Source: Achromobacter sp. AONIH1 (lineage in GTDB: Bacteria > Pseudomonadota > Gammaproteobacteria > Burkholderiales > Burkholderiaceae_B). From it: a DNA stretch of 64,000 nucleotides. Positions 37,312 through 45,747 of the stretch are shown here, piece after piece; position 1 is the stretch's first letter, and each line of letters starts with the position of its first letter. Made by a program: the position numbers and the translations under genes. The stretch spans positions 6,138,001-6,202,000 of the forward strand of contig NZ_CP026124.1 in the NCBI RefSeq assembly GCF_002902905.1, given 5' to 3'. The notes under the pieces were generated by a model, which worked only from the letters and a program-made list of their open reading frames with translations, ran no database searches and had not been told where the DNA came from.

Positions 37312-38042
37312 TGCTCCAGTTCCTCCAGCGCGGCCGGGCTGGCCGCGGACGCCGGCTTCAGGGCCAGCGTGCGGGTGGCGACGGCGTCGCGCACCTCGGC
37401 ATCGTGAAAGATCCCCAGCAGGCAGCGGCCCTCGGCCAGCGCCTCGCGGATCAGCGCGATCACCACCTTGCGATTATCCGCGTCCAGCGACGCGGTGGGT
37501 TCGTCCAGCAGCAGGATGGGATGGCGGGCGATGAAGCCACGCGCGATGTTCACGCGCTGCTGTTCCCCGCCCGAGAACGTGGCCGGGGCCAGCCCCCACA
37601 AGCGCTGCGGCACGTTCAGCCGCGCCAGCATGGCGCCGGCGCGCTGGCGCGCTTCGTCCGCGTCCACGCCGGCCTGCCGCAGCGGCTCGGCCACCACGTC
37701 CAGCGCCGAGACGCGCGGGATCACGCGCAGGAACTGGCTGACGTAGCCAATGACCTCGCGGCGCAGGGCCAGGATGCGCGGTTCGGGCGCGCCGACCAGC
37801 TCCACCCATTCTTCGCCATTACGCACGCGGATGCTGCCCTCGGTGGCCAGGTAGTTGCCATACAGACAGCGCAGCAGCGTGCTCTTGCCCGCGCCGGACG
37901 GACCGGCCAGCACCAGGCATTCGCCGGCGGACGCGGTGAAATCGACGGCGTCCAGCACCGGCAGCCGGATGCCGCCCTGGTTGTGCAGGGTGAACATTTT
38001 TCCGAGGCCCCGCGCCTCGATCATGGATATGGCGTTGGACAT
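37308..38042 (-). CDS. phnL: C-P lyase subunit PhnL (ABC ATPase)
   Basis: 244 residues. ATP-binding protein with Walker A 'GPSGAGKST', signature 'FSGGEQQRVNIARG' and Walker B 'ILLLDEPTASLD'. With PhnG, PhnH and PhnI it displaces adenine from ATP to form the ribose phosphonate triphosphate. Not a transporter component. Follows phnK after 3 bp. Confidence 0.95.
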   Translation of the reverse strand: MSNAISMIEARGLGKMFTLHNQGGIRLPVLDAVDFTASAGECLVLAGPSGAGKSTLLRCLYGNYLATEGSIRVRNGEEWVELVGAPEPRILALRREVIGYVSQFLRVIPRVSALDVVAEPLRQAGVDADEARQRAGAMLARLNVPQRLWGLAPATFSGGEQQRVNIARGFIARHPILLLDEPTASLDADNRKVVIALIREALAEGRCLLGIFHDAEVRDAVATRTLALKPASAASPAALEELEQ

Positions 38043-38045
38043 GAA

Positions 38046-38885
38046 TCAGCTCTGCAGGATGGAAGACACCAGCAACTGGGTGTAGGGATGCTGCGGATCG
38101 TCGAGAATCTGGTCGGTCAGGCCGCTTTCGACCACCGCGCCGCCGCGCATCACCAGCGTGCGATGCGCCAGCAGGCGGGCCACCGCCAGGTCGTGCGTGA
38201 CCACGATGGCGGCCAGGCCCAGGTCGTTGACCAACTGGCGCAGCAGATCCAGCAGGCGCGCCTGCACCGACACGTCCAGCGAGGCGGTGGGCTCGTCCAT
38301 GAACACCAGGCGCGGATGCGTGACCAGGTTGCGCGCGATCTGCAGGCGCTGCTGCATCCCGCCCGAGAAAGAGGCCGGCGCGTCGTCCAGCCGGCCGACG
38401 TCGATCTCCATCTTGGCGAGCCAGTTGCCGGCCACGCGGCGCAGGTCGCCGTAATGCCGGTCGCCCACGGCCATCAGGCGCTCGGCGATGTTGGCGCCGG
38501 CGCTGACCTGCATACGCAGGCCGTCGCGGGCATGCTGGCGCACGAAGCCCCAGTCGGTGCGCGACAGCAGCCGCAGGCGGGCCTGCGACAGCGAGGACAG
38601 GTCGATCAGGCCCTGGTCGCGCGTGTCGTACCAGACGCTGCCCGAATCCAGCGGCGCCTGGCACGACACCGCCGACAGCAGCGTGCTCTTGCCCGAGCCG
38701 GACTCGCCCACCACGCACAGGACTTCGCCGGCGTGCAGGTCGAAGCTCACGTCGCGGCAGCCATGCACCCCGTCCCAGGTGCGCGTCATGTCGCGCACGG
38801 ACAGCAGCGGCCGGGGGTTCTTCTCCGGTTGTCCGTGGACGCCGCGCGGACGGACGTCCGCGCCGATATCGGCCTGAAGGTTCAT
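38046..38885 (-). CDS. phnK: C-P lyase subunit PhnK (ABC ATPase)
   Basis: 279 residues. Walker A 'GESGSGKST', signature 'FSGGMQQRLQIARN', Walker B 'LVFMDEPTASLD'. PhnK docks on the PhnGHIJ core near PhnJ. The N-terminus is about 25 residues longer than E. coli PhnK. The ATG at 38885 has GGAGGAAG upstream and overlaps the phnJ stop (ATGA), so it is preferred over a longer reading frame. Confidence 0.95.
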   Translation of the reverse strand: MNLQADIGADVRPRGVHGQPEKNPRPLLSVRDMTRTWDGVHGCRDVSFDLHAGEVLCVVGESGSGKSTLLSAVSCQAPLDSGSVWYDTRDQGLIDLSSLSQARLRLLSRTDWGFVRQHARDGLRMQVSAGANIAERLMAVGDRHYGDLRRVAGNWLAKMEIDVGRLDDAPASFSGGMQQRLQIARNLVTHPRLVFMDEPTASLDVSVQARLLDLLRQLVNDLGLAAIVVTHDLAVARLLAHRTLVMRGGAVVESGLTDQILDDPQHPYTQLLVSSILQS

Positions 38886-39775
38886 GCCGCTTCCTCCTGC
38901 TGGCGCTGGCGCGCCTGCCTGTCGTTGCAATATTCGGTGTCCGAGCAGACGTAGCGGCGCGTGCCGGCGTCGTCCAGGATGATCTCGTCCAGGAAGCTCT
39001 GGTGCGAGCCGCAAAGCTCGCAATGCTGGTCCCACTGCTGCACGGCGAAGGGATGGTCCTCGAAGTCCAGGCTCTTGACCGATGTATAGGGCGGCACCGC
39101 GTAGACGCGCTTTTCGCGGCCGGCGCCGAACAGCATCAGCGCCGGGCTCTGGTCCAGCTTGGGATTGTCGAACTTCGGAATGGGCGACGGCCGCATCATG
39201 TAGCGCCCGTTCACCATGACCGGATAGTCATAGGTGGCGGCGATATGGCCATGCTGCGCGATGTCCTCGTACAGCTTGACGTGCATGCCGCCATATTCGG
39301 CCAGCGCGTGCATGGTGCGGGTCTCGGTCTCGCTGGGCTCCAGCCAGCGCAGCGGCTCGGGAATCGGCACCTGGAACACCATGATCTGGCCGGCGCGCAG
39401 CGGCGTCTCCGGGATCCGGTGGCGGGTCTGCACGATGGTGGCTGCCGGCGTCGCTTCGGTGGTCGCCACGCCCGTCACCCGACCGAAGAAGCGGCGGATG
39501 TTGATGGCGTTGGTGGTGTCGTCCGAGCCCTGGTCGATGACCTTGAGCACATCGTCCGGGCCGATGATGGCGGCGGTGACCTGGATGCCTCCGGTGCCCC
39601 AGCCGTAGGGCAGCGGCATCTCGCGGCTACCGAACGGCACCTGGTAGCCCGGCACCGCCACCGCCTTGAGCAAGGCGCGGCGCAGCATGCGCTTGGTGGA
39701 TTCGTCCAGGTAGGCGAAGTTGTAGTGCGGGTCGCGTTCGACCGTCGCGGTGTGTTGCGTGGCTTGCGGGTTCAT
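38882..39775 (-). CDS. phnJ: Carbon-phosphorus lyase PhnJ
   Basis: 297 residues, the radical-SAM enzyme that cleaves the C-P bond to methane (or another alkane) and the 1,2-cyclic phosphate. The iron-sulfur cysteines fit CX2CX21CX5C at C252, C255, C277 and C283, as in E. coli PhnJ. The N-terminal 'YNFAYLDESTKRMLRRALLK' (20 residues) is characteristic. It overlaps phnI and phnK by 4 bp each. Confidence 0.97.
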   Translation of the reverse strand: MNPQATQHTATVERDPHYNFAYLDESTKRMLRRALLKAVAVPGYQVPFGSREMPLPYGWGTGGIQVTAAIIGPDDVLKVIDQGSDDTTNAINIRRFFGRVTGVATTEATPAATIVQTRHRIPETPLRAGQIMVFQVPIPEPLRWLEPSETETRTMHALAEYGGMHVKLYEDIAQHGHIAATYDYPVMVNGRYMMRPSPIPKFDNPKLDQSPALMLFGAGREKRVYAVPPYTSVKSLDFEDHPFAVQQWDQHCELCGSHQSFLDEIILDDAGTRRYVCSDTEYCNDRQARQRQQEEAA

Positions 39776-40887
39776 GGCGTGACGGCCTCGTCCATCATGT
39801 CGTTCGGCGCGGCGGCGGCCGCAAGGCGTTCGCCGCGCATGCGGCGCAGCAGTTCCAGGTTGGCCTGGAAGTCCACGTAGTGCGGCAGCTTCAGGTGCTG
39901 CACGAAACCCGAAGCCTCGACGTTGTCGCTGTGATAGAGCACGAACTCGTGGTCATTGGCGGGCGAATCACCGGCTTCCCCCAGGTCGCGGGCCTTCAGC
40001 GCCCGGTCCACCAGCGCCATCGACATGGCCTTGCGCTCGCCATAGCCGAACGTCAGGCCGTAGCCGCGCGTGAACTTCGGCCCTTCCTGCGCATTGCCCG
40101 AGAACTGGCTCACCATCTGGCATTCGGTGACCTCGATCTCGCCCACGGTCACGGCGAAGCCCAGTTCCTCGATGTGCATTTCCACTTCCAGCGCGCCGTA
40201 GCGGATCTCGGCGGCGAAGGGATGAGTATTGCCATAGCCCCGCTGCGTGGAATAGCCCATCGACAGCAGGAAACCTTCATCGGCGCGCGCCAGGTTCTGC
40301 AGACGGGCGGCGCGGTCGGCGGGAAAATCCAGCGGCTGGCGCGTCAGGTCGAAGGGCTCGGGATCGCCTTCCGGCGGCAGCTCGGGATCGATCAGGTCTT
40401 CGTGCGCCAGCAGGTCGGTGACGCGCGGCATGGACGAGTCCAGCGTTTCCTCGCCCGGCGGCAGGGCATCGGCCTCGCGCCCGGCTTCCAGCGAAAAATC
40501 CAGCAGGCGCTGGGTGTAATCGTAGGTCGGCCCCAGGATCTGGCCGCCCGGCACGTCCTTGAACGTGGAAGAAATGCGGCGCTGCAGGCGCATGCGGCCC
40601 GTGTCCAAAGGCTGCGTGTAGCCAAAGCGCGACAACGTAGTGCGATAGGCGCGCAGCAGGAACACCGCCTCGATCGCGTCGCCAGCGGCCTGTTTGAGCG
40701 CCAGCGCGGCCAGCTGCGGATCGTAGAGCGAGCCCTCGGACATCACCCGCGACACCGCCAGCGGCATCTGCTCGCGGATCTGCGCCAGGCTCAACTCCGG
40801 CACCTCGCGATCGCCGCGCCGGTAGTCGTCCAACATGCGGTAGGAATTCAGGATGGCGCGTTCGCCACCTTTGACGGCAACGTACAT
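39772..40887 (-). CDS. phnI: C-P lyase core subunit PhnI
   Basis: 371 residues. Alone it is a purine nucleosidase; with PhnG, PhnH and PhnL it forms the nucleoside-phosphonate-forming complex. Family hallmarks: 'MYVAVKGGERAILNSYRMLD' (20 residues) at the start and 'MGYSTQRGYGNTHPFAAEIR' (20 residues) in the middle, then 'LPHYVDFQANLELLRR'. Start lies 1 bp after the phnH stop. Confidence 0.96.
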   Translation of the reverse strand: MYVAVKGGERAILNSYRMLDDYRRGDREVPELSLAQIREQMPLAVSRVMSEGSLYDPQLAALALKQAAGDAIEAVFLLRAYRTTLSRFGYTQPLDTGRMRLQRRISSTFKDVPGGQILGPTYDYTQRLLDFSLEAGREADALPPGEETLDSSMPRVTDLLAHEDLIDPELPPEGDPEPFDLTRQPLDFPADRAARLQNLARADEGFLLSMGYSTQRGYGNTHPFAAEIRYGALEVEMHIEELGFAVTVGEIEVTECQMVSQFSGNAQEGPKFTRGYGLTFGYGERKAMSMALVDRALKARDLGEAGDSPANDHEFVLYHSDNVEASGFVQHLKLPHYVDFQANLELLRRMRGERLAAAAAPNDMMDEAVTP

Positions 40888-40888
40888 T

Positions 40889-41518
40889 TCAGTTCTCCAC
40901 TCGAGTGCTTCTGGGCAGGCCGCAAATGCGCCGGCCCTGCGTCAGGAAGAGATCCACGCCCAACGGGAAGCGCTGATGATTCAGACGCCATTCACGCCAA
41001 AATCCTTCCTCCAGTCCGTCGACATGCAAGGCGGCGCGGTCCTGGATGCCGGGACCGGACAGCGTCAGCGCACGGCCTCGCTCCAGGTCCGTCGCCTCGA
41101 TCAGCAGCGTGGCCGACTGGTCCGGATACGCAGGATCCCCCGGATTGAACAAGGACAGGGCAGGCGCCCGATGCCCGCGCGGCAAGGCCGCGAACCGCGC
41201 CTCGCCAGGCTGATCAACCATCGAACAACCACAATGGAAACGCAAGAACGCGCGCACCTCGTCATCGACGCCGGCGGGCAGCCACAGCGGCGTATCCACA
41301 TCCACCAGCGTCAGCAACAGCGCGACCATCGCCGGCGACATCCCCGCCGGCACCCCGCAATCCGCCTCGATCTCCAGCATCCGTCCCGGATGCGCCAGCG
41401 CCTCCAGCGCCACCCGGAACGCCGCCTGCGCCCCGACCGCCGGATCCGCAAACCCCGCCTGCGGCGCCCGCCCGGCCAACGCCGGACTCAATGTGTGTGC
41501 ATGCATGTCCATTTCCAT
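40889..41518 (-). CDS. phnH: C-P lyase core subunit PhnH
   Basis: About 209 residues. Typical PhnH features: 'AFRVALEALAHPGRML', 'LTLVDVDTPLWLP' and 'GPGIQDRAAL', ending 'FPLGVDLFLTQGRRICGLPR' (20 residues). Three in-frame ATG codons (41518, 41512, 41506) are close together; the first is used here. The gap to phnG is about 195 bp and contains a repeat element, unusual for this operon. Confidence 0.92.
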   Translation of the reverse strand: MEMDMHAHTLSPALAGRAPQAGFADPAVGAQAAFRVALEALAHPGRMLEIEADCGVPAGMSPAMVALLLTLVDVDTPLWLPAGVDDEVRAFLRFHCGCSMVDQPGEARFAALPRGHRAPALSLFNPGDPAYPDQSATLLIEATDLERGRALTLSGPGIQDRAALHVDGLEEGFWREWRLNHQRFPLGVDLFLTQGRRICGLPRSTRVEN

Positions 41519-41639
41519 TCCAGATTCCGATCCAACCACCCGCCCTGCGATCCAAACCCGCAAATCCGCAAAGCCGCATCCATCCCTGCCCCACCACACA
41601 AGCGCCGCAAGCCCGCGACGGCCGTCCCAAGCGGGGCCG

Positions 41640-41711
41640 CGCGGATCCGGCTCCGCCGGTCCGCAGCCGGCGCCCCCCTGGGGGGGAAGCGCCGCAGGCG
41701 CTTCGGGGGGG
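41640..41711. repeat. GC-rich extragenic palindromic repeat between phnG and phnH
   Basis: Core at 41673-41711: a C-run/G-run pair (CCCCCCTGGGGGG) and a 7-bp stem AAGCGCC/GGCGCTT around GCA, ending in a G-run. The preceding 30 bp (GATCCGGCTCCGCC type) seem part of it. From general knowledge this sequence type is scattered between genes in Achromobacter and Bordetella genomes. Here it lies right after the phnG stop inside the operon. Confidence 0.65.
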
Positions 41712-41713
41712 AT

Positions 41714-42181
41714 CTACTCCCCCCGCACCATGGTGAAGAACTCCACCCGCGTGCGCGCCGCCACCTGCGCCTGCCGCGCCACGCGTTCCTCGCGGCTGCG
41801 CGCCAGCGGTGCGATCAGCTGCCGTTGCACGGCCTCATGCCATTCAGACAACTGCAGCAGCGCGTCGGCCACGGCGGCCTGCTCGGCGTGACGCAGCGAG
41901 CGGCCTTGCACATAGGCGATGCCGACCACGCCGTTCTCCAGGCTGACCGCGCAGCGCGTCAGCGTCATCTCGCCCAGGTTGAAACGCGTGCCGGTGCCGC
42001 CGCTGCGCGCGCGCACCATGGCCATGCCGGATTGCGCGGGCCGCAGCATGCGGTGCGCGGGCAGGCTGCCCAGGGCGCCAAAGGCGCCATCCAGCTCGGA
42101 CGATTCGGCCAGCGCCAGCACGCGCATCCAGGCCGCGCGTTGCGCGTTGGCCTCGGCCTGATCGGATTGTGGATGATTCAT
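41714..42181 (-). CDS. phnG: C-P lyase core subunit PhnG
   Basis: 155 residues, first gene of the C-P lyase operon. 'RMLRPAQSGMAMVRARSGGTG' region (core PAQSGMAMVRARSGG), 'FNLGEMTLTRCAV' and 'GYVQGR'-type motif (here IAYVQGRSLRHAEQAA) are diagnostic. A GAGG ribosome-binding site precedes the ATG. Transcribed divergently from phnF. Confidence 0.94.
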   Translation of the reverse strand: MNHPQSDQAEANAQRAAWMRVLALAESSELDGAFGALGSLPAHRMLRPAQSGMAMVRARSGGTGTRFNLGEMTLTRCAVSLENGVVGIAYVQGRSLRHAEQAAVADALLQLSEWHEAVQRQLIAPLARSREERVARQAQVAARTRVEFFTMVRGE

Positions 42182-42194
42182 TTTTTCCTCTACA

Positions 42195-42210
42195 CGTCTA
42201 GACGACTGGA
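42195..42210. promoter_or_regulatory. Putative PhnF operator, phnG side
   Basis: Contains the perfect palindrome CGTCTAGACG (42195-42204) and continues ACTGGA. The 14-mer TCTAGACGACTGGA matches a second site at 43152-43165 in 11-12 positions. It lies 14-29 bp upstream of the phnG start and just downstream of a CATACT -10 candidate (42214-42219, minus strand), a position suited to repression. Confidence 0.6.
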
Positions 42211-42251
42211 CGGAGTATGATCCGTGCTGAAGAGAAGTTCAACAGCCGGGC

Positions 42252-42269
42252 GTGAATTTTTGATGACAA
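42252..42269 (-). promoter_or_regulatory. Weak Pho-box-like sequence upstream of phnG
   Basis: On the minus strand TTGTCAT-4-AATTCAC; the first half matches the CTGTCAT consensus in six of seven positions, the second in only about four. Its distance to the -10 candidate (about 32 bp) is longer than in known PhoB promoters, so it may not function. Confidence 0.3.
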
Positions 42270-42348
42270 TCGCGGCCTACACGGGCGCGCCGGCTTGGTG
42301 CACAATCACTGCCATTCTTGATGACGACGCGACAATACGAGCGCCCAT

Positions 42349-43071
42349 ATGGTTGAAAGAGGTTCCGGCATCGCCGTCTGGCGGCAAATCGGCGAATCGC
42401 TGGCGGACGACATCCGCAACAAGCTCTATCTCGCGGGCGAACAGCTGCCCTCGGAGCCCGAGCTCGCCGCCAAGTTCGCCGTCAACCGGCACACCATTCG
42501 CCGCGCGATGGGTGAACTGGAACAGAGCGGGCTGGTCCGCATCGAGCAGGGCCGCGGCACCTTCGTGCAGGAACATGCCATCGACTACGCCATCGGCAAG
42601 CGCACGCGCTTTTCCGAGAACCTGCGCAGCCAGGGCGTGCTGGGGCACCTGGAAACGCTGGGCAGCCAGACGCTGCGCGCCGCCGACATCGCCAAGCACC
42701 TGGGCCTGCCGCGCAACGCGCCGCTGCTGCGCGTGCATCTGGCGGGCAAGGCCGAAAACCGGCCCATCAGCGCGTCCGAACACTACTTCGACGAAAAGCG
42801 CTTTCCCGATTTCGCCGAACGCCTGACCGCGCTGAAATCGGTGTCCAAGGTCTATGCGCACTACGGCATCGACGACTACACGCGCAAATGGTCGCGCATC
42901 ACGGCGGCGCTGCCCTCGCCCGAAGTGGCGCGGCTGCTGGGCCAGCCGAAGACGCGCCCTATCCTGCAGGTCGAGGCGCTGAACGTGGACCAGCAAGGCG
43001 CGCCCCTGCAGTACAGCATCACCCGGTTCGTGGGGGACCTGGTGCAGCTGATGGTCAGCGACGACAACTGA
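42349..43071 (+). CDS. phnF: GntR/UTRA transcriptional regulator PhnF
   Basis: 240 residues. An N-terminal winged helix-turn-helix (about 8-75, with 'LPSEPELAAKFAVNRHTIRR', 20 residues) and a UTRA ligand-binding domain (about 95-235). Divergent from phnG and directly before the second phn operon, so it most likely represses both through the TCTAGAC elements. The inducer is presumably a phosphonate or pathway intermediate; this is inference. Confidence 0.92.
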   Translation: MVERGSGIAVWRQIGESLADDIRNKLYLAGEQLPSEPELAAKFAVNRHTIRRAMGELEQSGLVRIEQGRGTFVQEHAIDYAIGKRTRFSENLRSQGVLGHLETLGSQTLRAADIAKHLGLPRNAPLLRVHLAGKAENRPISASEHYFDEKRFPDFAERLTALKSVSKVYAHYGIDDYTRKWSRITAALPSPEVARLLGQPKTRPILQVEALNVDQQGAPLQYSITRFVGDLVQLMVSDDN

Positions 43072-43151
43072 GTACGGCGTGGCGGTGGGCCGGCCCCGGA
43101 AGCCGGCCGCCGCGGCGGGGATCGAACGAACCGGGCAGGCCCTTTAATTCA

Positions 43152-43165
43152 TCTAGACATCTGGT
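43152..43165. promoter_or_regulatory. Putative PhnF operator, phnM2 side
   Basis: TCTAGACATCTGGT, sharing TCTAGAC and CTGG with the element at 42197-42210. It lies 29 bp upstream of the second phnM and just after a TTTAAT -10 candidate (43144-43149). Confidence 0.55.
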
Positions 43166-43193
43166 TGTAACGCACAGCCGCTAACTTGCTTCC

Positions 43194-44399
43194 ATGAACC
43201 CGCACGCACACGCCCCCTCGCCCCTGGCCGGCATCGCAGGCCAACGCATCCTGACCCCCGGCGGCATCGCGCCCGCCAGCCTGCGCTTTCGCGCGGGACG
43301 GATCGACGACAGTCCGCAAGCCGCCTCCGACGCGCCGTGGTTCGACGCCGGCGGGCTGCTGGTGCTGCCCGGCATCGTGGATCTGCATGGCGACGCCTTC
43401 GAACGCGCCGTCATGCCGCGTCCCGGCGTGACCTTTCCCTACGACAGCGCCCTGTTCGACGTCGACCGACAGTTGCTGGCCAATGGCATCACCACCGAAT
43501 TCCACGGCCTCACCCTGTCCTGGGAAGGCGGCCTGCGCGGCGAAGCCTATGCCGAGCGCATGTTCGATTCGCTGGAACGCATGCGCGAGGCGCTGGGCGC
43601 GCGGCACTGCGTGCATCTGCGCTTCGAGACCCACCACGTCGGCGGCGTCGAGACCGCCCAGGAATGGATCCGCCAGGGCCGCGTGCGCTTCCTGGCCTTG
43701 AACGACCACCTGCCCGGCATGGCGCGCCGCCTGGGCGACGACCGCAAGCTGCTGCAATACGCCAACCGCGCCGAATGCGACCTGGACACCTTCCAGGCGC
43801 GCATCCGCCAGGCCATGGCGGCGGCCGACGCCGTGGCCGACGCCATGCGCGAACTCACCGCCTGCGCGCAGGCCGCCGGCCTGAAAGTGGCCTCGCATGA
43901 CGATCCGGACGCCGCCACCCGCCGCTACTACCACCAGCTGGGCTGCGGCGTCGCGGAGTTCCCGCTGACCCGTGAAGCGGCTGGCGTGGCCCGCGACCTG
44001 GGCGACGCCATCGTCTTCGGCGGCCCCAACGTCGTGCGCGGCGGCAGCCACACCAACGCGCCCAACGCCACCGACATGATCCGCGCCGGACTGTGCGACA
44101 TCCTGACGTCCGACTACTACTATCCCGCGCCGCTGGCCGCCGCGATGCGCCTGGCCCACGACGGCGTGCTGCCCTTGCCGCAGGCCTGGGACCTGATCTC
44201 GCGCAATCCCGCCCGCGCGGCGGGACTGGACGATCGCGGCGCGCTCGCGCCGGGCCTGCTGGCCGACGCCATCGTGGTGGATGATCGCGTGCCCGGCCTG
44301 CCGCGCGTGTGCGCAACCATCGTGGGCGGCGAATTGCGTTACGCCACCGGCGCCTTCCTGGGCCAGGACGACGCGTCCGCCGCGCGCCAGGCGGCCTGA
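43194..44399 (+). CDS. phnM: Second PhnM-type diphosphatase
   Basis: 401 residues, amidohydrolase fold. Motifs: 'VLPGIVDLHGDAFERAVMPR' (20 residues), 'HLRFETHH', 'ALNDHLPGM' and 'VASHDDPD'. It is clearly diverged from the PhnM at 36121-37311, where the same block reads DLHSDAIEKEAEPR. It is first in a three-gene operon with a DUF1045 protein and PhnN. It may prefer different ribose phosphonates, or be the version used with PhnN; neither can be decided from sequence. Confidence 0.9.
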   Translation: MNPHAHAPSPLAGIAGQRILTPGGIAPASLRFRAGRIDDSPQAASDAPWFDAGGLLVLPGIVDLHGDAFERAVMPRPGVTFPYDSALFDVDRQLLANGITTEFHGLTLSWEGGLRGEAYAERMFDSLERMREALGARHCVHLRFETHHVGGVETAQEWIRQGRVRFLALNDHLPGMARRLGDDRKLLQYANRAECDLDTFQARIRQAMAAADAVADAMRELTACAQAAGLKVASHDDPDAATRRYYHQLGCGVAEFPLTREAAGVARDLGDAIVFGGPNVVRGGSHTNAPNATDMIRAGLCDILTSDYYYPAPLAAAMRLAHDGVLPLPQAWDLISRNPARAAGLDDRGALAPGLLADAIVVDDRVPGLPRVCATIVGGELRYATGAFLGQDDASAARQAA

Positions 44400-44404
44400 C
44401 GGTC

Positions 44405-45148
44405 ATGCCGCTCGCCCATCGTTACGCGCTGTACCTGGCGCCGTCCGGTCCCTGGCAGGAACAAGGCAGCCGCTGGCTCGGTCGCTGCGCCGAAACGGGC
44501 GCCGCCCTTGAGCGCCAGCCCGGCATGCCCGCCGCCGCGCAGGAATGGACGCGCGCGCCGCGCCACTACGGCCTGCACGCCACGCTCAAGCCCCCCTTCC
44601 GCCTGATCGCCGGCGCCGCGCCGTCGGATGTGGACCGGGCCGCCGCCGCGCTGGCGGCTCAGCACAGCGCCTTCGCCATCGAACTGGAATGCGCGCCCCT
44701 GCGCGGCTTCCTGGCCTGGCGACTGACCGAGAGCGACCCGGCGGGCCGCGCACGCATTCACGCGCTGGCCGACGCCGCCGTGCGCGAACTGGATCCGCTG
44801 CGCGCCCCGCCCACGCCCGAGGAACTGGCCAAACGCCTGCGCCATCCGCTGGCGCCGGCCCAGCACGCGCTGCTGGAGCGCTGGGGCTACCCCTATGTGT
44901 TCGACCAGTTCACCTTCCACATCACCCTGAGCGAAAAACTGGCGGACGCCGAGCTGCGCCAGGCGCAGGCCTGCATCGCCCGCTACGCCGATCCGCTCGC
45001 CGGCCGGCCCATGCCCGTCGACGGCGTCAGCGTCTACGTGCAGCCCGGCCCCGGCGAGGACTTCCTGGCCGCGCGCCATTACCGTTTCGACGGCGGCCGC
45101 GAGGATGTGGCCGGCGCGGCCTATATGCAGGGAGAGGCGGCGGCATGA
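44405..45148 (+). CDS. DUF1045 2H-phosphoesterase-like phosphonate metabolism protein
   Basis: 247 residues. Two HxT motifs of the 2H phosphoesterase superfamily are visible, H58-A-T60 ('HYGLHATLKPPF') and H172-I-T174 ('FHITLSEK'), spaced as in cyclic-phosphate phosphodiesterases. DUF1045 proteins occur in C-P lyase operons of many proteobacteria. PhnJ makes a 1,2-cyclic phosphate that PhnP opens in E. coli; no PhnP is present here, and this gene sits directly before phnN, whose substrate is the PhnP product. A PhnP-like role is therefore inferred. Starts 5 bp after phnM2; ends overlapping phnN. Confidence 0.85.
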   Translation: MPLAHRYALYLAPSGPWQEQGSRWLGRCAETGAALERQPGMPAAAQEWTRAPRHYGLHATLKPPFRLIAGAAPSDVDRAAAALAAQHSAFAIELECAPLRGFLAWRLTESDPAGRARIHALADAAVRELDPLRAPPTPEELAKRLRHPLAPAQHALLERWGYPYVFDQFTFHITLSEKLADAELRQAQACIARYADPLAGRPMPVDGVSVYVQPGPGEDFLAARHYRFDGGREDVAGAAYMQGEAAA

Positions 45149-45747
45149 ACGGCGCGCGCCTGATCTACCTGATGGGCGCGTCCGGCAGCGGCAAGGACAC
45201 CTTGCTGCGTCTGCTGCGCGCGCAGTTGCGTGCCGACGAACCCGTCATCGTCGCGCATCGCTACATCACGCGCGACAGCGGCGCCAGCGAGGACGCGCTG
45301 CGGCTCTCGGAAGATGAATTCTCGCGGCGCGAAGCGCTTGGCGGTTTCGCGCTGCGTTGGTCCAGCCACGGCCTGCGCTACGGCATCGGCGTGGAAATGG
45401 ATGCCTGGCTGGCCGGCGGCGCGGCGGTCATCGTCAACGGTTCGCGCGCACACCTGCCTCAGGCGCATGCGCGCTATCCTGCGCTGACCGCCGTGGAAAT
45501 CCGTGTCGACCCCGCGCTGCTGGCGCGCCGGCTGGCCGGACGCGGCCGGGAAAGCGAAGCCGACATCGCGCAGCGGCTGGCGCGCGCCGCCCAGGAATTT
45601 CCAGTACCCGAAGGGTGCCGGCTGATACGGCTGGACAACAACGAGGCGCCCGACGTCGCGGCGGCGGCCCTGCTGGACCAGGTCCGCTCGGTCCTGTCCG
45701 GCGCGCCGAAGGCGGCCGTCACCGCGACCACGGCGACCCCACGCTAA
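45145..45747 (+). CDS. phnN: Ribose 1,5-bisphosphate phosphokinase PhnN
   Basis: 200 residues. Guanylate-kinase-like P-loop enzyme with Walker A 'GASGSGKDT' (11-19), then 'HRYITRDSG' and 'WSSHGLRYGIGVEMDAWL'. It phosphorylates ribose 1,5-bisphosphate to PRPP, returning phosphonate-derived ribose to nucleotide synthesis. ATG overlaps the DUF1045 stop. It ends convergently 3 bp inside the LysR gene. Confidence 0.94.
   Translation: MNGARLIYLMGASGSGKDTLLRLLRAQLRADEPVIVAHRYITRDSGASEDALRLSEDEFSRREALGGFALRWSSHGLRYGIGVEMDAWLAGGAAVIVNGSRAHLPQAHARYPALTAVEIRVDPALLARRLAGRGRESEADIAQRLARAAQEFPVPEGCRLIRLDNNEAPDVAAAALLDQVRSVLSGAPKAAVTATTATPR

Noticed and set aside
43089..43115. GGCCGGC/GCCGGCC hairpin after phnF as a terminator
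   Set aside because: The stem is short and there is no T-run; GC-rich dyads of this kind are frequent by chance in this DNA.
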